Source: an uncultured Mycobacterium sp. (GTDB lineage: Bacteria > Actinomycetota > Actinomycetes > Mycobacteriales > Mycobacteriaceae). Taken from it: a stretch of 64,000 bases of DNA. A program made the translations under genes and the position numbers. This document shows positions 1-8,771 of this stretch, piece after piece. Under the pieces are notes generated by a model. The model was not told where the DNA came from, made no database searches, and saw nothing but the letters and a program-made list of their open reading frames with translations. The DNA is taken from the NCBI GenBank assembly GCA_900078375.1, contig FLQS01000013.1, forward strand, positions 1-64,000, given 5' to 3'. How positions within the stretch are numbered: position 1 is the first letter of the stretch; every line of letters starts with the position of its first letter.

Positions 1-3000
1 CCCAGCTCGGCCTCCATCTCCATGCCCAACCCGAGCATGTCAACCGGATAACCCGTCTTCTCCGAAACAATCGACAACACAACATCACCCGCCGACACCG
101 ACGGACCAGCCGCAGGCGCAGCCGCCGCAGGAGCAGGAGCGGGAGCAGCGACCGGTGCTGGGGCGACGGCAACCGGCGCGGCAACCACCACTGGCGGGGC
201 AACCGGCGCGGGCGCAACAGGGGCGACAGCGACCGGCGGTGCGATGACCGGCGGTGCGATGACCGGCGCCGCGGCGACCGGGGCCAAAACCTGCTGTGGC
301 GCAGCACTCGGCAGCGCCCTTGGTGCCTGCACAACGGTCGCCGGATCACCCACGATCTGCGCCATCATCTGCGAGGACATATCCAGGAACGCCTGGTGGC
401 TTTGCGTCACCACGTCCATGTAGCGCTGGTGCTGCTCGGCCGTCTCCTTCTGGATGCTGTCGATGATGCTCCAGACATCGCCGGACAGCGGCGCCGCAAC
501 AACTTCGGCGACCTCGGCATGCATTGCAGCCTGCTGGTAAACCATCGGCGCCTGCTGCTGGACCACCGGCGTCGGCTGCTCGATCGGCGCCTGCACCTGC
601 GGGGCCGGCGCCGCAGCAGCGGGCGCTTCCATCCGCTGAACCGATGGAGCCGGCACGGGCACTGCTACCACGGCCGACGGCGCACTCTGCACGCTCACCC
701 GGGTGCGCTTCGGCGTGATCGACGTCTTGCCGTCCGCGGGCGGGTAGGGCTTGCCGAGGTTGGCTCCCCCGACCTTGACCACGTGCTTTGGTGCTAGAAC
801 GAACTTCTCCGGCTCTTCGTAGTGATCGAAGAGAGCGACGAGATCCAGCGCCACACCGTCGGCCGCCAAGGCGGCCAGTCCGCGATGCCACCCGCGGAGC
901 CCATCGGCCTTCGGATCATCGAGTGCCACCGCGATGTGTGCTGACGTGCCCAGGATCTTTCCGACGAGTCCGGTCAGGACCCGGCCGGGACCAACTTCGA
1001 TGAAACGGGTCACGCCGTCGCGGGCCATCGCCTCGATCATTTCGCGGAACCGCACCACCTGCTGAACCTGATCGCCGAGTTGCTCGGCGACGTTCTCGCC
1101 ATACTGCTGCGCGGTGGCATTCGCGTAGACGGGGAAGTTGGGCTGCCCGATCTTCAGTGTCTTCAGATACGCCGTCAACGGAGCGCTGCTCGCGGCGACG
1201 ATCTCCGAGTGGAATGCCGAGGCCACCGGAAGGCGGACCGCCGTCCAGCCCTTGGCCTTCGCCGCGGCCTGTGCCCACGTGATATCGGAGTCGTATCCAG
1301 CCAGGACAACCTGGGTCGGGGCATTGTCGTTGGCGATGACCAGCGATCCCGCCTCATCGGTATCCAGCAGCGCCCGAACGTCTTCGGCGGTCGCCGAGAC
1401 CGCCAGCATCGCGCCATCCTTGCCTTGGCCCGCTTCGTTCATCAACGTGCCGCGGGTGCGGGCCGTCTCGACGAGACGCTCGGTCGGCAGCACGCCTGCG
1501 GCCGCCAGCGCAGTGACCTCACCGAAGCTGTGACCTGCAGCCGCCGTTGCGCTCACGCCGAGGACGTCGAGCAGCGCAAGCTGAGCGAGGCTGGTTGCGG
1601 CGATGGCCGGCTGGGCGTTGGCCATCGCGGTGAGCTCTTTCTTCTGCGCGTCCACCGCGGACGCGTCGAAGACCGGCTCCGGGAACACAACGCGGGGCAG
1701 ATCGGTCAGATCCCCCTCGAGCCCGTCCCACACCGCGAGCGCTTCGGGGAAGCTGAGTGCGAGATCGCCACCCATCCCGACGTACTGGCTGCCCTGGCCG
1801 GGGAACAGGAATGCCGTCTTGCCTTCACGCGCCGGCCCGAACCCGACAGTGATATTGGCGTCCTTGAGCTCAGCTGCCTTGCCGTCGGCCAACGCTCTAC
1901 GCAGCCGTTCCGCAACTGCGCCAAGCGATTCGGCATCCGTGGCCACCAGACCCGCGCGAGCGGGCTGCGAGGCGTCGAACTCTTCGGCGGCCTCGAAAGC
2001 GATGCGGGCGAGGCTCTCACCGGAACGCGCCACGGCGACGATGTCCGCGGCCCGCTTCTGCAGATCGGCCTCGGAGGGCGCGCTGAGCACCACGAGTTCG
2101 CTGGGCAGTGTCCGCAGCCGCTTGGCGCGGTGCTCGCCTTGGTATTCCTCCAGCGTCACATGGAAGTTGCTGCCGCCAAAGCCAAATGAGCTAACGGATG
2201 CACGTCGGGGCTGATCGTCTTTCCGCACCCAGGGCCGGGTCTGCGTGTTGACGTAGAACGGCGATTCCTCCATCCCCATCGCGGGGTTCGGGCGATCGAC
2301 CTTGAGGGTGCCGGGCAGCGTTGAATGCTGCAGTGCAAGAACGGCTTTGATGAGTCCGGCAGCACCTGCCGCCGCCTTGGTATGGCCGATCTGAGACTTC
2401 ACCGATCCGAGTGCGATTCGCGCCGAGCTATCGGTGAAAACCGACTTCAGCCCGGCGAATTCGGCAACGTCGCCCGCTTTGGTCGCGGTGCCGTGCGCCT
2501 CGATGAGTTCGACCGTCGACGGGTCGTAGCCGGCGTTTTCGTACGCGCGGCGCAGTGCCTTGGCCTGCCCTTCGGAACGCGGCGCATAGACGCTGGATGC
2601 ACGTCCGTCCGAAGAGGAGCCCAGGCCGCGGATGACCGCATGGATCTGGTCGCCATCACGCTCGGCGTCGGCGAGGCGCTTGAGGGCCACCATGCCGACG
2701 CCCTCACCGATGATCGTGCCGTCAGCGCCATCCGAGAACGGCCGGCAGTCACCGGTCGGCGAGAATGCCGGCGTCTTCGAGAAGCACATGAACATCATCA
2801 CGTCGTTCAGTGCATCGACGCCGCCGGTCAGCACCACATCCGACTCGCGCAGATACAGCCTGTGCAATGCGGACTGCAGCGCGGCAAGTGAACTGCCGCA
2901 GGCGGCGTCGGTGACGAAGTTGGCCCCGCCGAGGTTGAGGCGGTTGGCGACGCGACCGGCGATGACGTTACCGAGGAGACCGGGAAATGTGCTTTCCTGC

Positions 3001-3530
3001 CATGGCACATAGTGATCGGCGATGTCCTGACAGATCTCGTCTGCTTCGCCTTCGGATAGCCCGTTCTCCAGCATCGCTTTACGCCAGATCGGCCGTTGCA
3101 TCCGCGAACCCATCTGCACAACGAGTTCAGTCGTCGAGGCAACCCCGATCACCACGTCCACACGGTCCAGGTCGACTTCCTTACCGTCGCGCTGCACTTC
3201 GTCAAGGAGCTGCCTGGCCGCGATCAGCGCGAGGATCTGTCCGGTGTCGGTCGACGGTAATGCGTTGGGCGGCAGCCCGAATTTCACCGGATCGAAGTTC
3301 ACCGGGTCGATGAACCCGCCCCGCTTGCAGTAGGTCTTGTCCGGCGCCTTGGGGTCGGCGTCGTAGTAGTCCGAGATCAGCCAGTGCGAGGGCGGTACCT
3401 CGCTGATGGCGTCACGGCCAGCGGTGATGGTGCGCCAGAAGCCAGCGAGCCCCGACTCGCCCGGGTAGATCGCCGACATGGCGACCACCGCGATCGGAGT
3501 GGCAGAGGGCTGGTGCGTGTTGTCAGTCAA
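1..3530 (-). CDS. PfaA-type polyunsaturated fatty acid/polyketide synthase (3' part missing)
   Basis: Multidomain synthase that would build an acyl chain by repeated Claisen condensations. The gene runs off the left edge, leaving 1176 residues. Seen in order: ketosynthase (about 10-450, active Cys211 in DAACGSS, then EAHGTA and QIGHTKAA supplying the two His), acyltransferase (about 530-820, FPGQGSQY, nucleophile Ser668 in GHSFGE), an Ala/Pro/Val-rich linker (about 890-1140) and the start of an acyl carrier protein, cut before its phosphopantetheine Ser. No ATG or GTG fits the N-terminus; a TTG at 3530 sits 5 nt after AAGGG and 8 nt after the pfaD-like stop, so the two genes form one operon. 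The PfaD partner is what points to the PUFA/glycolipid synthase family rather than an ordinary mycobacterial Pks. Product unknown; reductive domains would lie outside the window. Confidence 0.85.
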   Translation of the reverse strand, partial: MTDNTHQPSATPIAVVAMSAIYPGESGLAGFWRTITAGRDAISEVPPSHWLISDYYDADPKAPDKTYCKRGGFIDPVNFDPVKFGLPPNALPSTDTGQILALIAARQLLDEVQRDGKEVDLDRVDVVIGVASTTELVVQMGSRMQRPIWRKAMLENGLSEGEADEICQDIADHYVPWQESTFPGLLGNVIAGRVANRLNLGGANFVTDAACGSSLAALQSALHRLYLRESDVVLTGGVDALNDVMMFMCFSKTPAFSPTGDCRPFSDGADGTIIGEGVGMVALKRLADAERDGDQIHAVIRGLGSSSDGRASSVYAPRSEGQAKALRRAYENAGYDPSTVELIEAHGTATKAGDVAEFAGLKSVFTDSSARIALGSVKSQIGHTKAAAGAAGLIKAVLALQHSTLPGTLKVDRPNPAMGMEESPFYVNTQTRPWVRKDDQPRRASVSSFGFGGSNFHVTLEEYQGEHRAKRLRTLPSELVVLSAPSEADLQKRAADIVAVARSGESLARIAFEAAEEFDASQPARAGLVATDAESLGAVAERLRRALADGKAAELKDANITVGFGPAREGKTAFLFPGQGSQYVGMGGDLALSFPEALAVWDGLEGDLTDLPRVVFPEPVFDASAVDAQKKELTAMANAQPAIAATSLAQLALLDVLGVSATAAAGHSFGEVTALAAAGVLPTERLVETARTRGTLMNEAGQGKDGAMLAVSATAEDVRALLDTDEAGSLVIANDNAPTQVVLAGYDSDITWAQAAAKAKGWTAVRLPVASAFHSEIVAASSAPLTAYLKTLKIGQPNFPVYANATAQQYGENVAEQLGDQVQQVVRFREMIEAMARDGVTRFIEVGPGRVLTGLVGKILGTSAHIAVALDDPKADGLRGWHRGLAALAADGVALDLVALFDHYEEPEKFVLAPKHVVKVGGANLGKPYPPADGKTSITPKRTRVSVQSAPSAVVAVPVPAPSVQRMEAPAAAAPAPQVQAPIEQPTPVVQQQAPMVYQQAAMHAEVAEVVAAPLSGDVWSIIDSIQKETAEQHQRYMDVVTQSHQAFLDMSSQMMAQIVGDPATVVQAPRALPSAAPQQVLAPVAAAPVIAPPVIAPPVAVAPVAPAPVAPPVVVAAPVAVAPAPVAAPAPAPAAAAPAAGPSVSAGDVVLSIVSEKTGYPVDMLGLGMEMEAEL

Positions 3531-3538
3531 GGTAACCC

Positions 3539-5149
3539 TTATCCGAGTGGACGTGGACGGAAATCAAAGGCGGAAGGCGGCATCGCGACGCCCGAAGCGC
3601 GAAGCTGCCCGGCTCGTGTCACGGTTGCAGCGCCCTCAAGGAGATTGAGCGCGATCTGACGAACCGTGCGTGCCTCCACCGGCTCGAGGAAACTTCCCCG
3701 CACCCATTGGTTGAAGGCCCCCATCGCCGGGCCACACCAGATCTGGTAGTCAGCGCGGCGTTCAGTGTTGCCGTCACGCGCCCACTGCGAACCCGTGAAC
3801 AGGTACCAGCGGAATACCAGGGCCATGCGATGTCTCGGGTCCGCCGCCGCGCGTTCCACCTGGTGTGGGTCGCTCTTGACGAAGAACGCCTCGGTGTCCG
3901 CCCAGATGTCGGCGACACTACGTCCGAGGACTGTCTTTTCGAGGTTCGCCAGCTCCTCCGATGGGGCCTCTTCGAGCGAGGAGTAGCGGCGATAGAAGTC
4001 AGCCAGGCGGTGCCCGCGTTGGGCGAACATCGTCCCGCGCTTGAGAACCTGTACGGTCACGCCCATCTCGAACATGTCCGCGGCGGGTGCCATCGCCACG
4101 TCGGTGGATTCGGCCAGCCCCAGCAGCGTTCGGGCATCGGGTGACAAGCCGCTCTCCACCGCCGACTGGTTGACCGACCCGGTCAGCACGTAAGCGGCGC
4201 CGGCGGCGAACGCGGCGGCGACAGCGGCGGGGGTACCCAGTCCGCCGGCCGCGCCGACCCGGGGCATGACCCGGTAGCCATAGGTAGCGGCGATCTCGTC
4301 GCGCAGGCTGATCAGCCGCGGGAGCAGCACGGTCAACGCGCGGTTATCGGTATGACCGCCCGAATCCGCTTCGGCGGTGATGTCTTCCGCGATCGGAATT
4401 TGGCTGGCGAGTGCGGCTTCCTCGGCAGTGATGCGCCCCTCGGCGACCAGCGCGCTCAGCATCGCTTCCGGTGCAGGCGAGAGGAAGTGGCGGGCGACCT
4501 CGTCGCGAGAGACCTTCGCGAAAATGTGCCCGGCCCGCACGACGCCTCCGTGCGCGTCACGACGCAGACCTTTCGCGGCGTAAAGGACGATCGCGGGCGT
4601 GAGGCGCATGAACGCCGAGGCGGACACGTAGCGGACACCGAGGCGATGGAACAGGTCGACCGTCGCCAATTCGATGCCGTCACTCTGGACGTTGTGGATC
4701 AGGTTGGCGCCCCAGCCGTTGGAGTCCCGTCCGAGGGCAGCCTGAATCTCCAGTACTCCGCCCTCGACGGTGGCGAGGTCCAGCCCGGCGCTGCCGTAGA
4801 ACGCCATCGCCCCGGCGCGCACGCCCTCGACGGTCATCCGCGGCGTCGCGATCCCGCGGGCCATCTCGCCGACGACGTAGGGGAAACGCACGCCATGGGT
4901 TGCGGTGAAACTGCGCTCGCCGAGCCATTCGGGATAAACCGCGGGCAGGACGGCAAGCAGGTCCTGGCTCAGGATCTCGGGCGTAAGTTGCCCGACGCCG
5001 TCGAGGAGCACGGCACGGGGCCCCTGGGCCGAGTTCACGACGGCAACCGGCCTGCGGATTGCTGCCAGCGCCTCACCGGCGTCGGGTCGATCAAACAGCG
5101 CTACAGAGGCGCCATTCGTCGGATGAGAGTTAGCCAAGGTGGCCTGCAT
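3539..5149 (-). CDS. pfaD: PfaD-family enoyl reductase (FMN TIM barrel)
   Basis: Trans-acting enoyl reductase of the 2-nitropropane-dioxygenase/PfaD family, which in PUFA-type synthases reduces enoyl intermediates carried on the PfaA acyl carrier protein. 536 residues, close to the family size. The Gly-rich FMN phosphate loop is seen as VGAAGGLGTPAAVAAAF and AAYVLTGSVNQ in the C-terminal half of the barrel, preceded by IPIAEDITAEADSGGHTDN. The ATG at 5149 is preferred because the family N-terminus begins shortly after it; an in-frame codon at 5263 would add 38 Arg-rich residues. No clear ribosome binding site is visible. It is the first gene of the operon; the PfaA-type gene starts 8 nt after its stop. 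Confidence 0.85.
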   Translation of the reverse strand: MQATLANSHPTNGASVALFDRPDAGEALAAIRRPVAVVNSAQGPRAVLLDGVGQLTPEILSQDLLAVLPAVYPEWLGERSFTATHGVRFPYVVGEMARGIATPRMTVEGVRAGAMAFYGSAGLDLATVEGGVLEIQAALGRDSNGWGANLIHNVQSDGIELATVDLFHRLGVRYVSASAFMRLTPAIVLYAAKGLRRDAHGGVVRAGHIFAKVSRDEVARHFLSPAPEAMLSALVAEGRITAEEAALASQIPIAEDITAEADSGGHTDNRALTVLLPRLISLRDEIAATYGYRVMPRVGAAGGLGTPAAVAAAFAAGAAYVLTGSVNQSAVESGLSPDARTLLGLAESTDVAMAPAADMFEMGVTVQVLKRGTMFAQRGHRLADFYRRYSSLEEAPSEELANLEKTVLGRSVADIWADTEAFFVKSDPHQVERAAADPRHRMALVFRWYLFTGSQWARDGNTERRADYQIWCGPAMGAFNQWVRGSFLEPVEARTVRQIALNLLEGAATVTRAGQLRASGVAMPPSAFDFRPRPLG

Positions 5150-5486
5150 GAGGGAGGACTCTAGCTTTACGCGCGCGACAAATCCTGGTTTTAGAACACG
5201 TTCATGCCCCCGGCGGCCTACCCGGCAGTAACTCTGTGAGGATCGTACGCTGACACGTGTCACGGCCGTTGCCGAAATGACACTCGGGCGATCGTTTTTC
5301 GGTCACTTCCCGAGAAGCCGCTGCCGCGGATGCAGCAAATCCGGTGCCGGGCGATTTCGCCGTAACGGGCACGCACCACTGGTCCAGCCAAAGGTCGGAA
5401 CAAATACCATAACGGCGTTTACGGTGTGCGGTTGCCTCCGCGGATCGCGCCGTACCTATCGGCCCGAAATCCGGCCAAACGCGGAA
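5150..5486. other. Intergenic region upstream of the pfaD/pfaA operon
   Basis: 337 bp without a convincing gene. On the minus strand it carries a possible -10 (TACGAT, 5242-5247) next to a perfect 12-bp palindrome (5251-5262), so it is probably the promoter region of the leftward synthase operon and the 3' flank of the hemophore-like gene. Open frames here have no family resemblance. Confidence 0.5.
5242..5262 (-). promoter_or_regulatory. Putative -10 box and palindromic operator of the pfaD operon
   Basis: TGACACGTGTCA (5251-5262) is a perfect 12-bp palindrome, the size and symmetry of TetR/GntR-family operators. A TACGAT hexamer follows 3 nt downstream on the minus strand, so a bound repressor would overlap the polymerase site. 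The predicted transcript would have a leader of roughly 85 nt. The regulator is not in the window. Confidence 0.4.
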
Positions 5487-5846
5487 TCAGTAATTCATGC
5501 AGGTGTTCGCGACCTGCGTTATCTGCGGACCGATCTGGGCATAGATCATCGCTTGCAACTGTGGGTTGACTGCTTGCTGCTGTGCCAGCTGCTGCTGGCG
5601 TTGGGCCACCGGCATCGCCAGGAACTGCTGAATATTGGCTTGCATATCCGGCCGCGCGTTGAGCTGTCCGGCCAGGGCCGGAGCCTCCGCATTCAGGGCG
5701 GCCGTCACCTGCGCGTAGCTGCAGGACGTGTTAGCCAGCGCCTCCGTGACCGGGTCTGCCGAAGCGGGGATCGCCAACGACACCGAAATCGCCGCCGCCA
5801 AACCGCTCATCATGACGACAGTTCGTAAGCACCGTGGTGATTTCAT
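5487..5846 (-). CDS. Secreted hemophore-related protein
   Basis: Small exported protein of 119 residues resembling the mycobacterial hemophore-related family (Rv0203-like). It starts with MKSPRC and a hydrophobic segment ending in PASADP, a typical Sec signal peptide with cleavage after the Ala-Asp region. The mature part is helical and Gln-rich, with one Cys near its start (NTSCSY) and one at its end (NTCMNY), the spacing expected for the family disulfide. The ATG at 5846 is preceded by AAAGGG about 9 nt upstream. Haem binding itself is inferred from family resemblance; related members often have no measured ligand. Confidence 0.75.
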   Translation of the reverse strand: MKSPRCLRTVVMMSGLAAAISVSLAIPASADPVTEALANTSCSYAQVTAALNAEAPALAGQLNARPDMQANIQQFLAMPVAQRQQQLAQQQAVNPQLQAMIYAQIGPQITQVANTCMNY

Positions 5847-6060
5847 GGGCGGGTGCCCTTTCGTTTGCCAGAACCGCGAGTTGCCGTACCGAGGGCTAGT
5901 TAAGCACGGCGCTGTCACACCGTGGCCGAAACGTATTCCTTATATATGCAATGCTCAGGTTCCTGCCGCCACTCGGCGCTCACCTGTGCGGTTACCGTCG
6001 TCAGCCTGAGAGCTTTCGCGGACCGTTGTACGCATCGTGGCGCCGTGATGCAACCCCCTG

Positions 6061-6954
6061 CTATCCGGGGCCGGCCGTTCGGTCTGTAGCTGACCCCGAG
6101 CCGTCACGGTGTGAGCGCTGCAGTTCCCGTTCGGCGTCCTCGAGCGCTTCGCGCGCCGCCCGCAATCGGTGCAGGAGGTCGTCGGTCTCGTGCTTGGCCC
6201 GATCGACCGCACGCGCCTCCTCCATCGAGTTCAGCACGATGCCGATGAACAGGTTGAAGACCAGAAAGCTCAGGATGACGGTATAGCTGATGAAGAACAC
6301 CACCGACCAGGGTGAGATCTGCAGTCCCATTTCGACGTTGTCGGGCAGGTTCTCCAACGTCAGCATGATGTACATCGTCAGCATCGCCCGCCCGACGTTC
6401 CCGTAGTGCTCGGGGTCGTGATTGGCGAACAGCACCCAGCCGAGCATCCCGTAGATGTAGATGAGCAGCGCCGTCGCCGCGGCGAGGGATGCCACCCCGG
6501 GGATGCTTCTGGCGATCGCACCGATGACGACGCGGAGATCGGGCAGGAACCGGATGATGCGCACGATCCGCGCCAACCGCACGAGGCGCAGCAGCATCGC
6601 TGTCGACCGCAAGCCCGGCAAGAAGGAGGCGGCGATGACGAAAAAATCGAAGAGGTTCCAGTGGCTCTTCGCGAACTCGCGGACATCCCATTCGGCCGCG
6701 GTGAACCGGATCAGCAACTCGATGACATAGACCGCGAGGATGACGTTGTAGAGCACATCGAAGACGCCGTGGTAACCGGAAGCGACCGAATCAAAAGTCT
6801 CCAGGCCGAGCATTGTGGCGTTGATCACAATGACGATCACGATGGCGGCCTCGAACACCGGATTGACGATCAGGTGCCGGCAGCGCTCGACGACGGCAGG
6901 CACAGCCTTGGGCGTTGGCGGTTCGGCCGCCGAGTCTCGCGACGTGGGTTGCAC
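6061..6954 (-). CDS. Single-domain voltage-gated cation channel (ion transport protein)
   Basis: Six-transmembrane voltage-gated channel of the bacterial NaChBac type; four copies would form a pore in the plasma membrane. 297 residues from the GTG at 6954. S1 about 34-52, S2 about 64-84, S3 about 100-114, an S4 voltage sensor about 117-137 with Arg every third residue (LLRLVRLARIVRIIR), pore helix and filter around 195-205 (TLENLPD, filter Glu201), S6 about 217-243, then a charged cytoplasmic coiled coil (247-283). The next in-frame starts upstream would overlap the divergent amine oxidase gene. A TATGCA hexamer 6 nt before the GTG would suit a leaderless transcript but lacks the final T. Ion selectivity cannot be read reliably from TLEN. 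Confidence 0.85.
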   Translation of the reverse strand: MQPTSRDSAAEPPTPKAVPAVVERCRHLIVNPVFEAAIVIVIVINATMLGLETFDSVASGYHGVFDVLYNVILAVYVIELLIRFTAAEWDVREFAKSHWNLFDFFVIAASFLPGLRSTAMLLRLVRLARIVRIIRFLPDLRVVIGAIARSIPGVASLAAATALLIYIYGMLGWVLFANHDPEHYGNVGRAMLTMYIMLTLENLPDNVEMGLQISPWSVVFFISYTVILSFLVFNLFIGIVLNSMEEARAVDRAKHETDDLLHRLRAAREALEDAERELQRSHRDGSGSATDRTAGPG

Positions 6955-7044
6955 GGTTAGTGCATAGCAAAGGTCGACGCTTTTCACCCGGTGAACGCCC
7001 ACGGTGACATCCCCGATTTCGGCCTGATCGGGGCTGCCACGGGA

Positions 7045-7050
7045 TAGCGT
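7045..7050 (+). promoter_or_regulatory. -10 box TAGCGT, leaderless arrangement
   Basis: TAGCGT fits the mycobacterial TANNNT -10 consensus and lies 7 nt before the ATG of the amine oxidase gene, so transcription would begin at the start codon. No ribosome binding site is visible. No clear -35. Confidence 0.45.
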
Positions 7051-7057
7051 CACCGCC

Positions 7058-8383
7058 ATGCGTTCGGTCGGGCGGCGCGGGTTCATGCTGGGCTTTGGCG
7101 CGCTCGCGGCGACGCCCTTACTGCCGGGCTGTGGCGGCGCGGACGACAAGGTGGGCGCTCACGTCGTCGTCGTGGGTGCCGGCTTCTCGGGATTGGCGGC
7201 GGCTCGGCGGCTGGCCGATGCCGGCGTGCGGGTCACCGTGCTGGAAGCCAGGGATCGAATCGGCGGCCGCACCCAGACCGACACCTCCCTGGGTGTGCCG
7301 ATCGATATCGGCGCCTCATGGATCCACGGCACCGAGAACAATCCGCTCACCAAGCTGGCCCAAGACGTCGGGGCCAAAACTGTGCCAACCGATTTCGAGG
7401 ACTTCGTCCTGATCGAGAACCACGAGAAGGTCGATCCGAAAGCCGCCGGGGCGTTGGTCCCCGGCTGGCACCGGATCGTCGAGAAGCTCGACGATCTGAG
7501 CGGCGACGCACCGGCGACCGAGTCGGTCGCCGACGGCCTGGTCGGGATTGCCGATCTCGACGACCCGCTGGTCGCGTGGAATGTGACCTCCCGCACCTCC
7601 GGTGATTACGCGGCCGACCCCGACCAGCTCTCGCTGCGCTGGCTGGGCAGCGAAGGACAGTTCAAAGGCCCCGACGTCATCCTCCCCGGGGGGTACACCC
7701 AGCTGTCACAGCACCTCGCCCAAGGTCTGGACATCCGCACACGCACCGAGGTCACCCGGGTCTCGCATGGTGGCCGGCAGGTGCGCCTGGACACCTCGCA
7801 GGGGACCGTTACCGCCGACCGGGTGATCGTCACCGTCCCACTGGGAGTCCTCAAGGCAGGAACCATCGCGTTCGACCCCCGACTTCCCGAGGCCAAGCGC
7901 CACGCCATCGAGAAGCTCGGGTTCGGACTGCTCAACAAGGTGGTCGTCGCCTTCGACAAGCCGTTCTGGCCGGAGTCCACACCGATGATCGGACTGGTCG
8001 GCAACAATCAGCCCGTCACCGATCTGGTCAACGGCCTGGTCTTCGCCGGGAGACCGCTGCTGGTGGGGCTCCGCGGCGGTCAGGCCGCGTGGTCGCGCGA
8101 ATCGCTGTCCGATCCGGAGGCGGTGGCCGAATTGATCGCCGCCATCGATGCGCCCACGCCCGTCGGCTCGATCGTGACGCATTGGGGCACAGATCAATAC
8201 GCCCGCGGCTCGTACAGTTTCATCGCCGTCGGATCGAGCCCCGACGATATGCACGCACTCGGCGAGCCAGTCGGCGAGCGCCTCCTGTTCGCGGGCGAAG
8301 CCACCAATCCCGAGTGGTTCGGCACCGTCCACGGCGCCTACCTGAGCGGTCAGCGCGAAGCCGACCGGGTGCTACAGGCCTAG
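7058..8383 (+). CDS. Flavin monoamine oxidase family protein, Tat-exported lipoprotein
   Basis: FAD-dependent amine oxidase (MAO/polyamine oxidase family), 441 residues. The N-terminus has a twin-arginine motif (GRRGFM, Arg6-Arg7), a hydrophobic stretch and a lipobox LLPGC with Cys25, so a folded flavoprotein is probably exported by Tat and anchored outside the membrane. The Rossmann dinucleotide motif VGAGFSGLAAARRL is at about 39-52, followed by LEARDRIGGR; the C-terminal FAD motif LFAGEATNPEWFGTVHGAY is near the end. Substrate amine unknown. It diverges from the channel gene across 103 bp. Confidence 0.88.
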   Translation: MRSVGRRGFMLGFGALAATPLLPGCGGADDKVGAHVVVVGAGFSGLAAARRLADAGVRVTVLEARDRIGGRTQTDTSLGVPIDIGASWIHGTENNPLTKLAQDVGAKTVPTDFEDFVLIENHEKVDPKAAGALVPGWHRIVEKLDDLSGDAPATESVADGLVGIADLDDPLVAWNVTSRTSGDYAADPDQLSLRWLGSEGQFKGPDVILPGGYTQLSQHLAQGLDIRTRTEVTRVSHGGRQVRLDTSQGTVTADRVIVTVPLGVLKAGTIAFDPRLPEAKRHAIEKLGFGLLNKVVVAFDKPFWPESTPMIGLVGNNQPVTDLVNGLVFAGRPLLVGLRGGQAAWSRESLSDPEAVAELIAAIDAPTPVGSIVTHWGTDQYARGSYSFIAVGSSPDDMHALGEPVGERLLFAGEATNPEWFGTVHGAYLSGQREADRVLQA

Positions 8384-8400
8384 CACGCCGCGGGTTTTCC

Positions 8401-8428
8401 TGACGCTACCTTCGTTGTTCGATACGGT
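8401..8428 (+). promoter_or_regulatory. Putative promoter of the Gly-Pro repeat protein gene
   Basis: TGACGC (8401-8406), a 16-nt spacer and TACGGT (8423-8428) resemble a SigA-type promoter. It would give a leader of about 28 nt ending in a G-rich stretch before the ATG at 8463. Confidence 0.4.
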
Positions 8429-8462
8429 GAGACACCACCGGTCGGGCGAAAGTGGGGGCCAC

Positions 8463-8756
8463 ATGCGGAATCCAATCAGGCGTTCGGTCGCCTGCACTTT
8501 GGCGGTAGCAACGCTCCCGTTCGCCGGAATATCCTGGGCGCCAACAAGTTCAGCCGACGACGGTTGTGGTGCCGGGATGTATTTCAACTGGGAAACCAAT
8601 CAGTGCGAGTACTACGACGACGTGAACGTGTACATCAACCCGTGCTGTTATGTCGGCCCCGCCGGGGTCGGCCCGCTGGGCCCCGGTCCGGTCGGCCCCG
8701 GTCCGGTAGGTCCTGGTCCGGTAGGTCCTGGCCCCATCGGGCCGGGCCGGCGTTAG
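8463..8756 (+). CDS. Small secreted Cys-containing protein with GPGPV repeats
   Basis: 97-residue protein of unknown function. Residues 1-31 form a signal peptide (Arg-rich start, hydrophobic core, SSADD after the cleavage region). The mature part has four Cys (35, 48, 61, 62) in an aromatic, Asp-rich segment and then a tail of GPGPV pentapeptides (about 73-92). The ATG at 8463 is preferred over an upstream in-frame codon because the signal peptide begins exactly there and a putative promoter lies 35 nt upstream. The next gene follows after 15 nt, so the two are probably co-transcribed. Confidence 0.7.
   Translation: MRNPIRRSVACTLAVATLPFAGISWAPTSSADDGCGAGMYFNWETNQCEYYDDVNVYINPCCYVGPAGVGPLGPGPVGPGPVGPGPVGPGPIGPGRR
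8679..8738 (+). repeat. Four tandem 15-bp repeats encoding GPGPV
   Basis: In-frame 15-bp units of the type GGTCCGGTAGGTCCT repeat four times; two neighbouring units are nearly identical at DNA level, the others diverge at third positions. Copy number could vary between strains. Confidence 0.8.
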
Positions 8757-8771
8757 TCGAGGGAGAAAGCC

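Noticed and set aside
120..720. Repetitive GC-rich Ala/Pro/Val-coding stretch, which at first looks like a tandem repeat array
   Set aside because: It is the low-complexity linker between acyltransferase and carrier protein of the synthase; the units are irregular and in frame.
5277..5828. Possible plus-strand gene over the pfaD upstream region
   Set aside because: The frame continues antisense through the hemophore-like gene, has no signal or domain, and no ribosome binding site.
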